From: Diprion similis
Taxonomy: Eukaryota; Arthropoda; Insecta; Hymenoptera; Diprionidae
Assembly: GCF_021155765.1 (NCBI RefSeq)
Contig: NC_060106.1
Coordinates: 11,663,501 to 11,727,500 of the forward strand
Length of the DNA stretch: 64,000 nucleotides
Reading direction: 5' to 3'
A model generated the notes under the pieces. That model did not search any database. It was given only the letters and a program-made list of their open reading frames with translations, and was not told the DNA's origin. How positions within the stretch are numbered: the stretch's first letter is position 1; every line of letters begins with the position of its first letter. This document shows, piece after piece, positions 1 to 12,000 of the stretch. Made by a program: the position numbers and the translations under genes.

Positions 1-3000
1 GCGCTGCGAGCAACGGATCAAAAGTTACAGCCAAAAAACGAAAAACGTATTTTCTCAATTTTTCTGCTGCTGGTTTTTCCGTCGTCATTTCTCTGCTGTT
101 GGTCCTACGCCTTTTTTGTTGTGTTTTCTGAGTTCCTGGGCGTCCAATTAGTCTAGAGAGGGTCATACAAATCGATTCGGAGACGAAAAATTCTCGGCTC
201 CAAAAATGACCAAAAAAGTAAGGCTAACCCCTTTGGATTTTATGCGAAAATTTCGACGATTCTGACAAGTGCTGCAATAAATTCTTTCAAGCCCTATTCC
301 GACGTAATTTCGCGAGAGAAATCGATTGGCCGCAGTCCGAATGCGCTGCGAGCAACGGATCAAAAGTTACAGCCAAAAAACGAAAGACGTATTTTCTCAA
401 TTTTTCTGCTGCTGGTTTTTCCGTCGTAATTTCTTTGCTATTGGTCCTACGCCTTTTTTGTTGTGTTTGCTGAGTTCCTGGGCGTCCAATTAGTCTAGAA
501 AGGGTCATACAAATCGATTCGGAGACGAAAAATTCTCGGCTCCAAAAATGACCAAAAAAGTAGGGCTAACCCCTTTGGATTTTTTGCGAAAATTTCGACG
601 ATTCTGAAAAGTGCTGCAATAAATTCTTTCAAGCCCTATTCCGACGTAATTTTGCGAGAGAAATCGATTGACCGCAGTCCGAATGCGCTGCGAGCAACGG
701 ATCAAAAGTTACAGCCAAAAAACGAAAAACGTATTTTCTCAATTTTTCTGCTGCTGGTTTTTCCGTCGTCATTTCTCTTCTGTTGGTCCTACGCCTTTTT
801 TGTTGTGTTTTCTGAGTTCCTGGGCGTCCAATTAGTCTAGAAAGGGTCATACAAATCGATTCGGAGACGAAAAATTCTCGGCTCCAAAAATGACCAAAAA
901 AGTAAGGCTAACCCCTTTGGATTTTTTGCGAAAATTTCGACGATTCTGAAAAGTGCTGCAATAAATTCTTTCAAGCCCTATTCCGACGTAATTTTGAGAG
1001 AGAAATCGATTGGCCGCAGTCCGAATGCGCTGCGAGCAACGGATCAAAAGTTACAGCCAAAAAACGAAAGACGTATTTTCTCAATTTTTCTGCTGCTGGT
1101 TTTTCCGTCGTAATTTCTTTGCTATTGGTCCTACGCCTTTTTTGTTGTGTTTTCTGAGTTCCTGGGCGTCCAATTAGTCTAGAAAGGGTCATACAAATCG
1201 ATTAGGAGACGAAAAATTCTCGGCTCCAAAAATGACCAAAAAAGTAAGGCTAACCCCTTTGGATTTTTTGCGAAAATTTCGACGATTCTGACAAGTGCTG
1301 CAATAAATTCTTTCAAGCCCTATTCCGACGTAATTTCGCGAGAGAAATCGATTGGCCGCAGTCCGAATGCGCTGCGAGCAACGGATCAAAAGTTACAGCC
1401 AAAAAACGAAAGACGTATTTTCTCAATTTTTCTGCTGCTGGTTTTTCCGTCGTAATTTCTTTGCTATTGGTCCTACGCCTTTTTTGTTGTGTTTGCTGAG
1501 TTCCTGGGCGTCCAATTAGTCTAGAAAGGGTCATACAAATCGATTCGGAGACGAAAAATTCTCGGCTCCAAAAATGACCAAAAAAGTAGGGCTAACCCCT
1601 TTGGATTTTTTGCGAAAATTTCGACGATTCTGAAAAGTGCTGCAATAAATTCTTTCGAGCCCTATTCCGACGTAATTTTGCGAGAGAAATCGATTGACCG
1701 CAGTCCGAATGCGCTGCGAGCAACGGATCAAAAGTTACAGCCAAAAAACGAAAAACGTATTTTCTCAATTTTTCTGCTGCTGGTTTTTCCGTCGTCATTT
1801 CTCTGCTGTTGGTCCTACGCCTTTTTTGTTGTGTTTTCTGAGTTCCTGGGCGTCCAATTAGTCTAGAAAGGGTCATACAAATCGATTCGGAGACGAAAAA
1901 TTCTCGGCTCCAAAAATGACCAAAAAAGTAAGGCTAACCCCTTTGGATTTTTTGCGAAAATTTCGACGATTCTGAAAAGTGCTGCAATAAATTCTTTCAA
2001 GCCCTATTCCGACGTAATTTTGAGAGAGAAATCGATTGGCCGCAGTCCGAATGCGCTGCGAGCAACGGATCAAAAGTTACAGCCAAAAAACGAAAGACGT
2101 ATTTTCTCAATTTTTCTGCTGCTGGTTTTTCCGTCGTAATTTCTTTGCTATTGGTCCTACGCCTTTTTTGTTGTGTTTTCTGAGTTCCTGGGCGTCCAAT
2201 TAGTCTAGAAAGGGTCATACAAATCGATTCGGAGACGAAAAATTCTCGGCTCCAAAAATGACCAAAAAAGTAAGGCTAACCCCTTTGGATTTTTTGCGAA
2301 AATTTCGACGATTCTGAAAAGTGCTGCAATAAATTCTTTCAAGCCCTATTCCGACGTAATTTTGCGAGAGAAATCGATTGGCCGCAGTCCGAATGCGCTG
2401 CGAGCAACGGATCAAAAGTTACAGCCAAAAAACGAAAGACGTATTTTCTCAATTTTTCTGCTGCTGGTTTTTCCGTCGTAATTTCTTTGCTATTGGTCCT
2501 ACGCCTTTTTTGTTGTGTTTTCTGAGTTCCTGGGCGTCCAATTAGTCTAGAAAGGGTCATACAGATCGATTCGGAGACGAAAAATTCTCGGCTCCAAAAA
2601 TGACCAAAAAAGTAAGGCTAACCCCTTTGGATTTTTTGCGAAAATTTCGACGATTCTGAAAAGTGCTGCAATAGATTCCTTCAAGCCCTATTCCGACGTA
2701 ATTTTGCGAGAGAAATCGATTGACCGCAGTCCGAATGCGCTGCGAGCAACGGATCAAAAGTTACAGCCAAAAAACGAAAAACGTATTTTCTCAATTTTTC
2801 TGCTGCTGGTTTTTCCGTCGTCATTTCTCTTCTGTTGGTCCTACGCCTTTTTTGTTGTGTTTTCTGAGTTCCTGGGCGTCCAATTAGTCTAGAAAGGGTC
2901 ATACAAATCGATTCAGAGACGAAAAATTCTCGGCTCCGAAAATGACCAAAAAAGTAAGGCTAACCCCTTTGGATTTTTTGCGAAAATTTCGACGATTCGG

Positions 3001-6000
3001 AAAAGTGCTGCAATAAATTCTTTCAAGCCCTATTCCGACGTAATTTTGAGAGAGAAATCGGTTGGCCGCAGTCCGAATGCGCTGCGAGCAACGGATCAAA
3101 AGTTACAGCCAAAAAACGAAAGACGTATTTTCTCAATTTTTCTGCTGCTGGTTTTTCCGTCGTCATTTCTCTGCTGTTGGTCCTACGCCTTTTTTGTTGT
3201 GTTTTCTGAGTTCCTGGGCGTCCAATTAGTCTAGAAAGGGTCATACAAATCGATTCGGAGACGAAAAATTCTCGGCTCCAAAAATGACCAAAAAAGTAAG
3301 GCTAACCCCTTTGGATTTTTTGCGAAAATTTCGACGATTCTGAAAAGTGCTGCAATAAATTCTTTCAAGCCCTATTCCGACGTAATTTTGAGAGAGAAAT
3401 CGATTGGCCGCAGTCCGAATGCGCTGCGAGCAACGGATCAAAAGTTACAGCCAAAAAACGAAAGACGTATTTTCTCAATTTTTCTGCTGCTGGTTTTTCC
3501 GTCGTAATTTCTTTGCTATTGGTCCTACGCCTTTTTTGTTGTGTTTGCTGAGTTCCTGGGCGTCCAATTAGTCTAGAAAGGGTCATACAAATCGATTCGG
3601 AGACGAAAAATTCTCGGCTCCAAAAATGACCAAAAAAGTAGGGCTAACCCCTTTGGATTTTTTGCGAAAATTTCGACGATTCTGAAAAGTGCTGCAATAA
3701 ATTCTTTCAAGCCCTATTCCGACGTAATTTTGCGAGAGAAATCGATTGACCGCAGTCCGAATGCGCTGCGAGCAACGGATCAAAAGTTACAGCCAAAAAA
3801 CGAAAAACGTATTTTCTCAATTTTTCTGCTGCTGGTTTTTCCGTCGTCATTTCTCTTCTGTTGGTCCTACGCCTTTTTTGTTGTGTTTTCTGAGTTCCTG
3901 GGCGTCCAATTAGTCTAGAAAGGGTCATACAAATCGATTCGGAGACGAAAAATTCTCGGCTCCGAAAATGACCAAAAAAGTAAGGCTAACCCCTTTGGAT
4001 TTTTTGCGAAAATTTCGACGATTCGGAAAAGTGCTGCAATAAATTCTTTCAAGCCCTATTCCGACGTAATTTTGAGAGAGAAATCGGTTGGCCGCAGTCC
4101 GAATGCGCTGCGAGCAACGGATCAAAAGTTACAGCCAAAAAACGAAAGACGTATTTTCTCAATTTTTCTGCTGCTGTTTTTTCCGTCGTCATTTCTCTGC
4201 TGTTGGTCCTACGCCTTTTTTGTTGTGTTTTCTGAGTTCCTGGGCGTCCAATTAGTCTAGAAAGGGTCATACAAATCGATTCGGAGACGAAAAATTCTCG
4301 GCTCCAAAAATGACCAAAAAAGTAAGGCTAACCCCTTTGGATTTTTTGCGAAAATTTCGACGATTCTGAAAAGTGCTGCAATAAATTCTTTCAAGCCCTA
4401 TTCCGACGTAATTTTGAGAGAGAAATCGATTGGCCGCAGTCCGAATGCGCTGCGAGCAACGGATCAAAAGTTACAGCCAAAAAACGAAAGACGTATTTTC
4501 TCAATTTTTCTGCTGCTGGTTTTTCCGTCGTAATTTCTTTGCTATTGGTCCTACGCCTTTTTTGTTGTGTTTTCTGAGTTCCTGGGCGTCCAATTAGTCT
4601 AGAAAGGGTCATACAAATCGATTCGGAGACGAAAAATTCTCGGCTCCAAAAATGACCAAAAAAGTAAGGCTAACCCCTTTGGATTTTTTGCGAAAATTTC
4701 GACGATTCTGAAAAGTGCTGCAATAAATTCTTTCAAGCCCTATTCCGACGTAATTTTGCGAGAGAAATCGATTGGCCGCAGTCCGAATGCGCTGCGAGCA
4801 ACGGATCAAAAGTTACAGCCAAAAAACGAAAGACGTATTTTCTCAATTTTTCTGCTGCTGGTTTTTCCGTCGTAATTTCTTTGCTATTGGTCCTACGCCT
4901 TTTTTGTTGTGTTTTCTGAGTTCCTGGGCGTCCAATTAGTCTAGAAAGGGTCATACAGATCGATTCGGAGACGAAAAATTCTCGGCTCCAAAAATGACCA
5001 AAAAAGTAAGGCTAACCCCTTTGGATTTTTTGCGAAAATTTCGACGATTCTGAAAAGTGCTGCAATAGATTCCTTCAAGCCCTATTCCGACGTAATTTTG
5101 CGAGAGAAATCGATTGACCGCAGTCCGAATGCGCTGCGAGCAACGGATCAAAAGTTACAGCCAAAAAACGAAAAACGTATTTTCTCAATTTTTCTGCTGC
5201 TGGTTTTTCCGTCGTCATTTCTCTTCTGTTGGTCCTACGCCTTTTTTGTTGTGTTTTCTGAGTTCCTGGGCGTCCAATTAGTCTAGAAAGGGTCATACAA
5301 ATCGATTCAGAGACGAAAAATTCTCGGCTCCGAAAATGACCAAAAAAGTAAGGCTAACCCCTTTGGATTTTTTGCGAAAATTTCGACGATTCGGAAAAGT
5401 GCTGCAATAAATTCTTTCAAGCCCTATTCCGACGTAATTTTGAGAGAGAAATCGGTTGGCCGCAGTCCGAATGCGCTGCGAGCAACGGATCAAAAGTTAC
5501 AGCCAAAAAACGAAAGACGTATTTTCTCAATTTTTCTGCTGCTGGTTTTTCCGTCGTCATTTCTCTGCTGTTGGTCCTACGCCTTTTTTGTTGTGTTTTC
5601 TGAGTTCCTGGGCGTCCAATTAGTCTAGAAAGGGTCATACAAATCGATTCGGAGACGAAAAATTCTCGGCTCCAAAAATAACCAAAAAAGTAAGGCTAAC
5701 CCCTTTGGATTTTTTGCGAAAATTTCGACGATTCTGAAAAGTGCTGCAATAAATTCTTTCAAGCCCTATTCCGACGTAATTTTGAGAGAGAAATCGATTA
5801 GCCGCAGTCCGAATGCGCTGCGAGCAACGGATCAAAAGTTACAGCCAAAAAACGAAAGACGTATTTTCTCAATTTTTCTGCTGCTGGTTTTTCCGTCGTA
5901 ATTTCTTTGCTATTGGTCCTACGCCTTTTTTGTTGTGTTTTCTGAGTTCCTGGGCGTCCAATTAGTCTAGAAAGGGTCATACAAATCGATTCGGAGACGA

Positions 6001-9000
6001 AAAATTCTCGGCTCCAAAAATAACCAAAAAAGTAAGGCTAACCCCTTTGGATTTTTTGCGAAAATTTCGACGATTCTGAAAAGTGCTGCAATAAATTCTT
6101 TCAAGCCCTATTCCGACGTAATTTTGAGAGAGAAATCGATTAGCCGCAGTCCGAATGCGCTGCGAGCAACGGATCAAAAGTTACAGCCAAAAAACGAAAG
6201 ACGTATTTTCTCAATTTTTCTGCTGCTGGTTTTTCCGTCGTAATTTCTTTGCTATTGGTCCTACGCCTTTTTTGTTGTGTTTTCTGAGTTCCTGGGCGTC
6301 CAATTAGTCTAGAAAGGGTCATACAAATCGATTTGGAGACGAAAAATTCTCAGCTCCAAAAATGACCAAAAAAGTAAGGCTAACCCCTTTGGATTTTTTG
6401 CGAAAATTTCGACGATTCTGAGAAGTGCTGCAATAAATTCTTTCAAGCCCTATTCCGACGTAATTTTGCGAGAGAAATCGATTGACCGCAGTCCGAATGC
6501 GCTGCGAGCAACGGATCGAAAGTTACAGCCAAAAAACGAAAGACGTATTTTCTCAATTTTTCTGCAGCTGGTTTTTCCGTCGTAATTTCTTTGCTGTTGG
6601 TCCTACGCCTTTTTTGTTGTGTTTTCTGAGTTCCCGGGCGTCCAATTAGTCTAGAAAGGGTCATACAAATCGATTCGGAGACGAAAAATTCTCGGCTCCA
6701 AAAATGACCAAAAAAGTAAGGCTAACCCCTTTGGATTTTTTGCGAAAATTTCGACGATTCTGAAAAGTGCTGCAATAAATTCTTTCAAGCCCTATTCCGA
6801 CGTAATTTTGAGAGAGAAATCGATTGGCCGCAGTCCGAATGCGCTGCGAGCAACGGATCAAAAGTTACAGCCAAAAAACGAAAGACGTATTTTCTCAATT
6901 TTTCTGCTGCTGGTTTTTCCGTCGTCATTTCTCTGCTGTTGGTCCTACGCCTTTTTTGTTGTGTTTTCTGAGTTCCTGGGCGTCCAATTAGTCTAGAAAG
7001 GGTCATACAAATCGATTCGGAGACGAAAAATTCTCGGCTCCAAAAATGACCAAAAAAGTAAGGCTAACCCCTTTGGATTTTTTGCGAAAATTTCGACGAT
7101 TCTGAAAAGTGCTGCAATAAATTCTTTCAAGCCCTATTCCGACGTAATTTAGCGAGAGAAATCGATTGACCGCAGTCCGAATGCGCTGCGAGCAACGGAT
7201 CAAAAGTTACAGCCAAAAAACGAAAAACGTATTTTCTCAATTTTTCTGCTGCTGGTTTTTCCGTCGTCATTTCTCTGCTGTTGGTCCTACGCCTTCTTTG
7301 TTGTGTTTTCTGAGTTCCTGGGCGTCCAATTAGTCTAGAAAGGGTCATACAAATCGATTCGGAGACGAAAAATTCTCGACTCCAAAAATGACCAAAAAAG
7401 TAAGGCTAACCCCTTTGGATTTTTTGCGAAAATTTCGACGATTCTGAAAAGTGCTGCAATAAATTCTTGCAAGCCCTATTCCGACGTAATTTTGCGAGAG
7501 AAATCGATTGGCCGCAGTCCGAATGCGCTGCGAGCAACGGATCAAAAGTTACAGCCAAAAAACGAAAGACGTATTTTCTCAATTTTTCTGCTGCTGGTTT
7601 TTCCGTCGTAATTTCTTTGCTATTGGTCCTACGCCTTTTTTGATGTGTTTGCTGAGTTCCTGGGCGTCCAATTAGTCTAGAAAGGGTCATACAAATCGAT
7701 TCGGAGACGAAAAATTCTCGGCTCCAAAAATGACCAAAAAAGTAAGGCTAACCCCTTTGGATTTTTTGCGAAAATTTCGACGATTCTGAAAAGTGCTGCA
7801 ATAAATTCTTTCAAGCCCTATTCCGACGTAATTTTGAGAGAGAAATCGATTGGCCGCAGTCCGAATGCGCTGCGAGCAACGGATCAAAAGTTACAGCCAA
7901 AAAACGAAAGACGTATTTTCTCAATTTTTCTGCTGCTGGTTTTTCCGTCGTAATTTCTTTGCTATTGGTCCTACGCCTTTTTTGTTGTGTTTTCTGAGTT
8001 CCTGGGCGTCCAATTAGTCTAGAAAGGGTCATACAAATCGATTCGGAGACGAAAAATTCTCGGCTTCAAAAATGACCAAAAAAGTAAGGCTAACCCCTTT
8101 GAATTTTTTGCGAAAATTTCGACGATTCTGAAAAGTGCTGCAATAAATTCTTTCAAGCCCTATTCCGACGTAATTTCGCGAGAGAAATCGATTGGCCGCA
8201 GTCCGAATGCGCTGCGAGCAACGGATCAAAAGTTACAGCCAAAAAACGAAAGACGTATTTTCTCAATTTTTCTGCTGCTGGTTTTTCCGTCGTTATTTCT
8301 TTGCTGTTGGTCCTACGCCTTTTTTGTTGTGTTTTCTGAGTTCCTGGGCGTCCAATTAGTCTAGAAAGGGTCATACAAATCGATTCGGAGACGAAAAATT
8401 CTCGGCTCCAAAAATGACCAAAAAAGTAAGGCTAACCCCTTTGGATTTTTTGCGAAAATTTCGACGATTCTGAAAAGTGCTGCAATAAATTCTTTCAAGC
8501 CCTATTCAGACGTAATTTCGCGAGAGAAATCGATTGGCCGCAGTCCGAATGCGCTGCGAGCAACGGATCAAAAGTTACAGCCAAAAAACGAAAGACGTAT
8601 TCTCTCAATTTTTCTGCTGCTGGTTTTTTCGTCGTAATTTCTTTGCTATTGGTCCTACGCCTTTTTTGTTGTGTTTGCTGAGTTCCTGGGCGTCCAATTA
8701 GTCTAGAAAGGGTCATACAAATCGATTCGGAGACGAAAACTTCTCGACTCCAAAAATGACCAAAAAAGTAAGGCTAACCCCTTTGGATTTTTTGCGAAAA
8801 TTTCGACGATTCTGAAAAGTGCTGCAATAAATTCTTTCAAGCCCTATTCCGACGTAATTTTGCGAGAGAAATCGATTGGCCGCAGTCCGAATGCGCTGCG
8901 AGCAACGGATCAAAAGTTACAGCCAAAAAACGAAAAACGTATTTTCTCAATTTTTCTGCTGCTGGTTTTTCCGTCGTAATTTCTTTGCTATTGGTCCTAC

Positions 9001-12000
9001 GCCTTTTTTGTTGTGTTTTCTGAGTTCCTGGGCGTCCAATTAGTCTAGAAAGGGTCATACAAATCGATTCGGAGACGAAAAATTCTCGACTCCAAAAATG
9101 ACCAAAAAAGTAAGGCTAACCCCTTTGGATTTTTTGCGAAAATTTCGACGATTCTGAAAAGTGCTGCAATAAATTCTTTCAAGCCCTATTCCGACGTAAT
9201 TTCGCGAGAGAAATCGATTGGCCGCAGTCCGAATGCGCTGCGAGCAACGGATCAAAAGTTACAGCCAAAAAACGAAAGACGTATTTTCTCAATTTTTCTG
9301 CTGCTGGTTTTTCCGTCGTAATTTCTTTGCTATTGGTCCTACGCCTTTTTTGTTGTGTTTGCTGAGTTCCTGGGCGTCCAATTAGTCTAGAAAGGGTCAT
9401 ACAAATCGATTCGGAGACGAAAAATTCTCGGCTCCAAAAATGACCAAAAAAGTAAGGCTAACCCCGTTGGATTTTTTGCGAAAATTTCGACGATTCTGAA
9501 AAGTGCTGCAATAAATTCTTTCAAGCCCTATTCTGACGTAATTTCGCGAGAGAAATCGATTGGCCGCAGTCCGAATGCGCTGCGAGCAACGGATCAAAAG
9601 TTACAGCCAAAAAACGAAAGACGTATTTTCTCAATTTTTCTGCTGCTGGTTTTTCCGTCGTAATTTCTTTGCTGTTGGTCCTACGCCTTTTTTGTTGTGT
9701 TTTCTGAGTTCCTGGGCGTCCAATTAGTCTAGAAAGGGTCATACAAATCGATTCGGAGACGAAAAATTCTCGGCTCCAAAAATGACCAAAAAAGTAAGGC
9801 TAACCCCTTTGGATTTTTTGCGAAAATTTCGACGATTCTGAAAAGTGCTGCAATAAATTCTTTCAAGCCCTATTCAGACGTAATTTCGCGAGAGAAATCG
9901 ATTGGCCGCAGTCCGAATGCGCTGCGAGCAACGGATCAAAAGTTACAGCCAAAAAACGAAAGACGTATTCTCTCAATTTTTCTGCTGCTGGTTTTTTCGT
10001 CGTAATTTCTTTGCTATTGGTCCTACGCCTTTTTTGTTGTGTTTGCTGAGTTCCTGGGCGTCCAATTAGTCTAGAAAGGGTCATACAAATCGATTCGGAG
10101 ACGAAAACTTCTCGACTCCAAAAATGACCAAAAAAGTAAGGCTAACCCCTTTGGATTTTTTGCGAAAATTTTGACGATTCTGAAAAGTGCTGCAATAAAT
10201 TCTTTCAAGCCCTATTCCGACGTAATTTTGCGAGAGAAATCGATTGGCCGCAGTCCGAATGCGCTGCGAGCAACGGATCAAAAGTTACAGCCAAAAAACG
10301 AAAAACGTATTTTCTCAATTTTTCTGCTGCTGGTTTTTCCGTCGTAATTTCTTTGCTATTGGTCCTACGCCTTTTTTGTTGTGTTTTCTGAGTTCCTGGG
10401 CGTCCAATTAGTCTAGAAAGGGTCATACAAATCGATTCGGAGACGAAAAATTCTCGACTCCAAAAATGACCAAAAAAGTAAGGCTAACCCCTTTGGATTT
10501 TTTGCGAAAATTTCGACGATTCTGAAAAGTGCTGCAATAAATTCTTTCAAGCCCTATTCCGACGTAATTTCGCGAGAGAAATCGATTGGCCGCAGTCCGA
10601 ATGCGCTGCGAGCAACGGATCAAAAGTTACAGCCAAAAAACGAAAGACGTATTTTCTCAATTTTTCTGCTGCTGGTTTTTCCGTCGTAATTTCTTTGCTA
10701 TTGGTCCTACGCCTTTTTTGTTGTGTTTGCTGAGTTCCTGGGCGTCCAATTAGTCTAGAAAGGGTCATACAAATCGATTCGGAGACGAAAAATTCTCGGC
10801 TCCAAAAATGACCAAAAAAGTAAGGCTAACCCCGTTGGATTTTTTGCGAAAATTTCGACGATTCTGAAAAGTGCTGCAATAAATTCTTTCAAGCCCTATT
10901 CTGACGTAATTTCGCGAGAGAAATCGATTGGCCGCAGTCCGAATGCGCTGCGAGCAACGGATCAAAAGTTACAGCCAAAAAACGAAAGACGTATTTTCTC
11001 AATTTTTCTGCTGCTGGTTTTTTCGTCGTAATTTCTTTGCTATTGGTCCTACGCCTTTTTTGTTGTGTTTGCTGAGTTCCTGGGCGTCCAAGTAGTCTAG
11101 AAAGGGTCATACAAATCGATTCGGAGACGAAAAATTCTCGGCTCCAAAAATGACCAAAAAAGTAAGGCTAACCCCTTTGGATTTTTTGCGAAAATTTCGA
11201 CGATTCTGAAAAGTGCTGCAATAAATTCTTTCAAGCCCTATTCCGACGTAATTTTGCGAGAGAAATCGATTGACCGCAGTCCGAATGCGCTGCGAGCAAC
11301 GGATCAAAAGTTACACTCAAAACACGAAAGACGTATTTTCTCAATTTTTCTGCTGCTGGTTTTTCCGTCGTAATTTCTTTGCTATTGGTCCTACGCCTTT
11401 TTTGTTGTGTTTTCTGAGTTCCTGGGCGTCCAATTAGTCTAGAAAGGGTCATACAAATCGATTCGGAGACGAAAAATTCTCGGCTCCAAAAATGACCAAA
11501 AAAGTAAGGCTAACCCCTTTGGATTTTTTGCGAAAATTTCGACGATTCTGAAAAGTGCTGCAATAAATTCTTTCAAGCCCTATTCCGACGTAATTTTGCG
11601 AGAGAAATCGATTGACCGCAGTCCGAATGAGCTGCGAGCAACGGATCAAAAGTTACAGCCAAAAAACGAAAAACGTATTTTCTCAATTTTTCTGCTGCTG
11701 GTTTTTCCGTCGTCATTTCTCTGCTGTTGGTCCTACGCCTTTTTTGTTGTGTTTTCTGAGTTCCTGGGCGTCCAATTAGTCTAGAAAGGGTCATACAAAT
11801 CGATTCGGAGACGAAAAATTCTCGGCTCCAAAAATGACCAAAAAAGTAAGGCTAACCCCTTTGGATTTTTTGCGAAAATTTCGACGATTCTGAAAAGTGC
11901 TGCAATAAATTCTTTCAAGCCCTATTCCGACGTAATTTTGAGAGAGAAATCGATTGGCCGCAGTCCGAATGCGCTGCGAGCAACGGATCAAAAGTTACAG

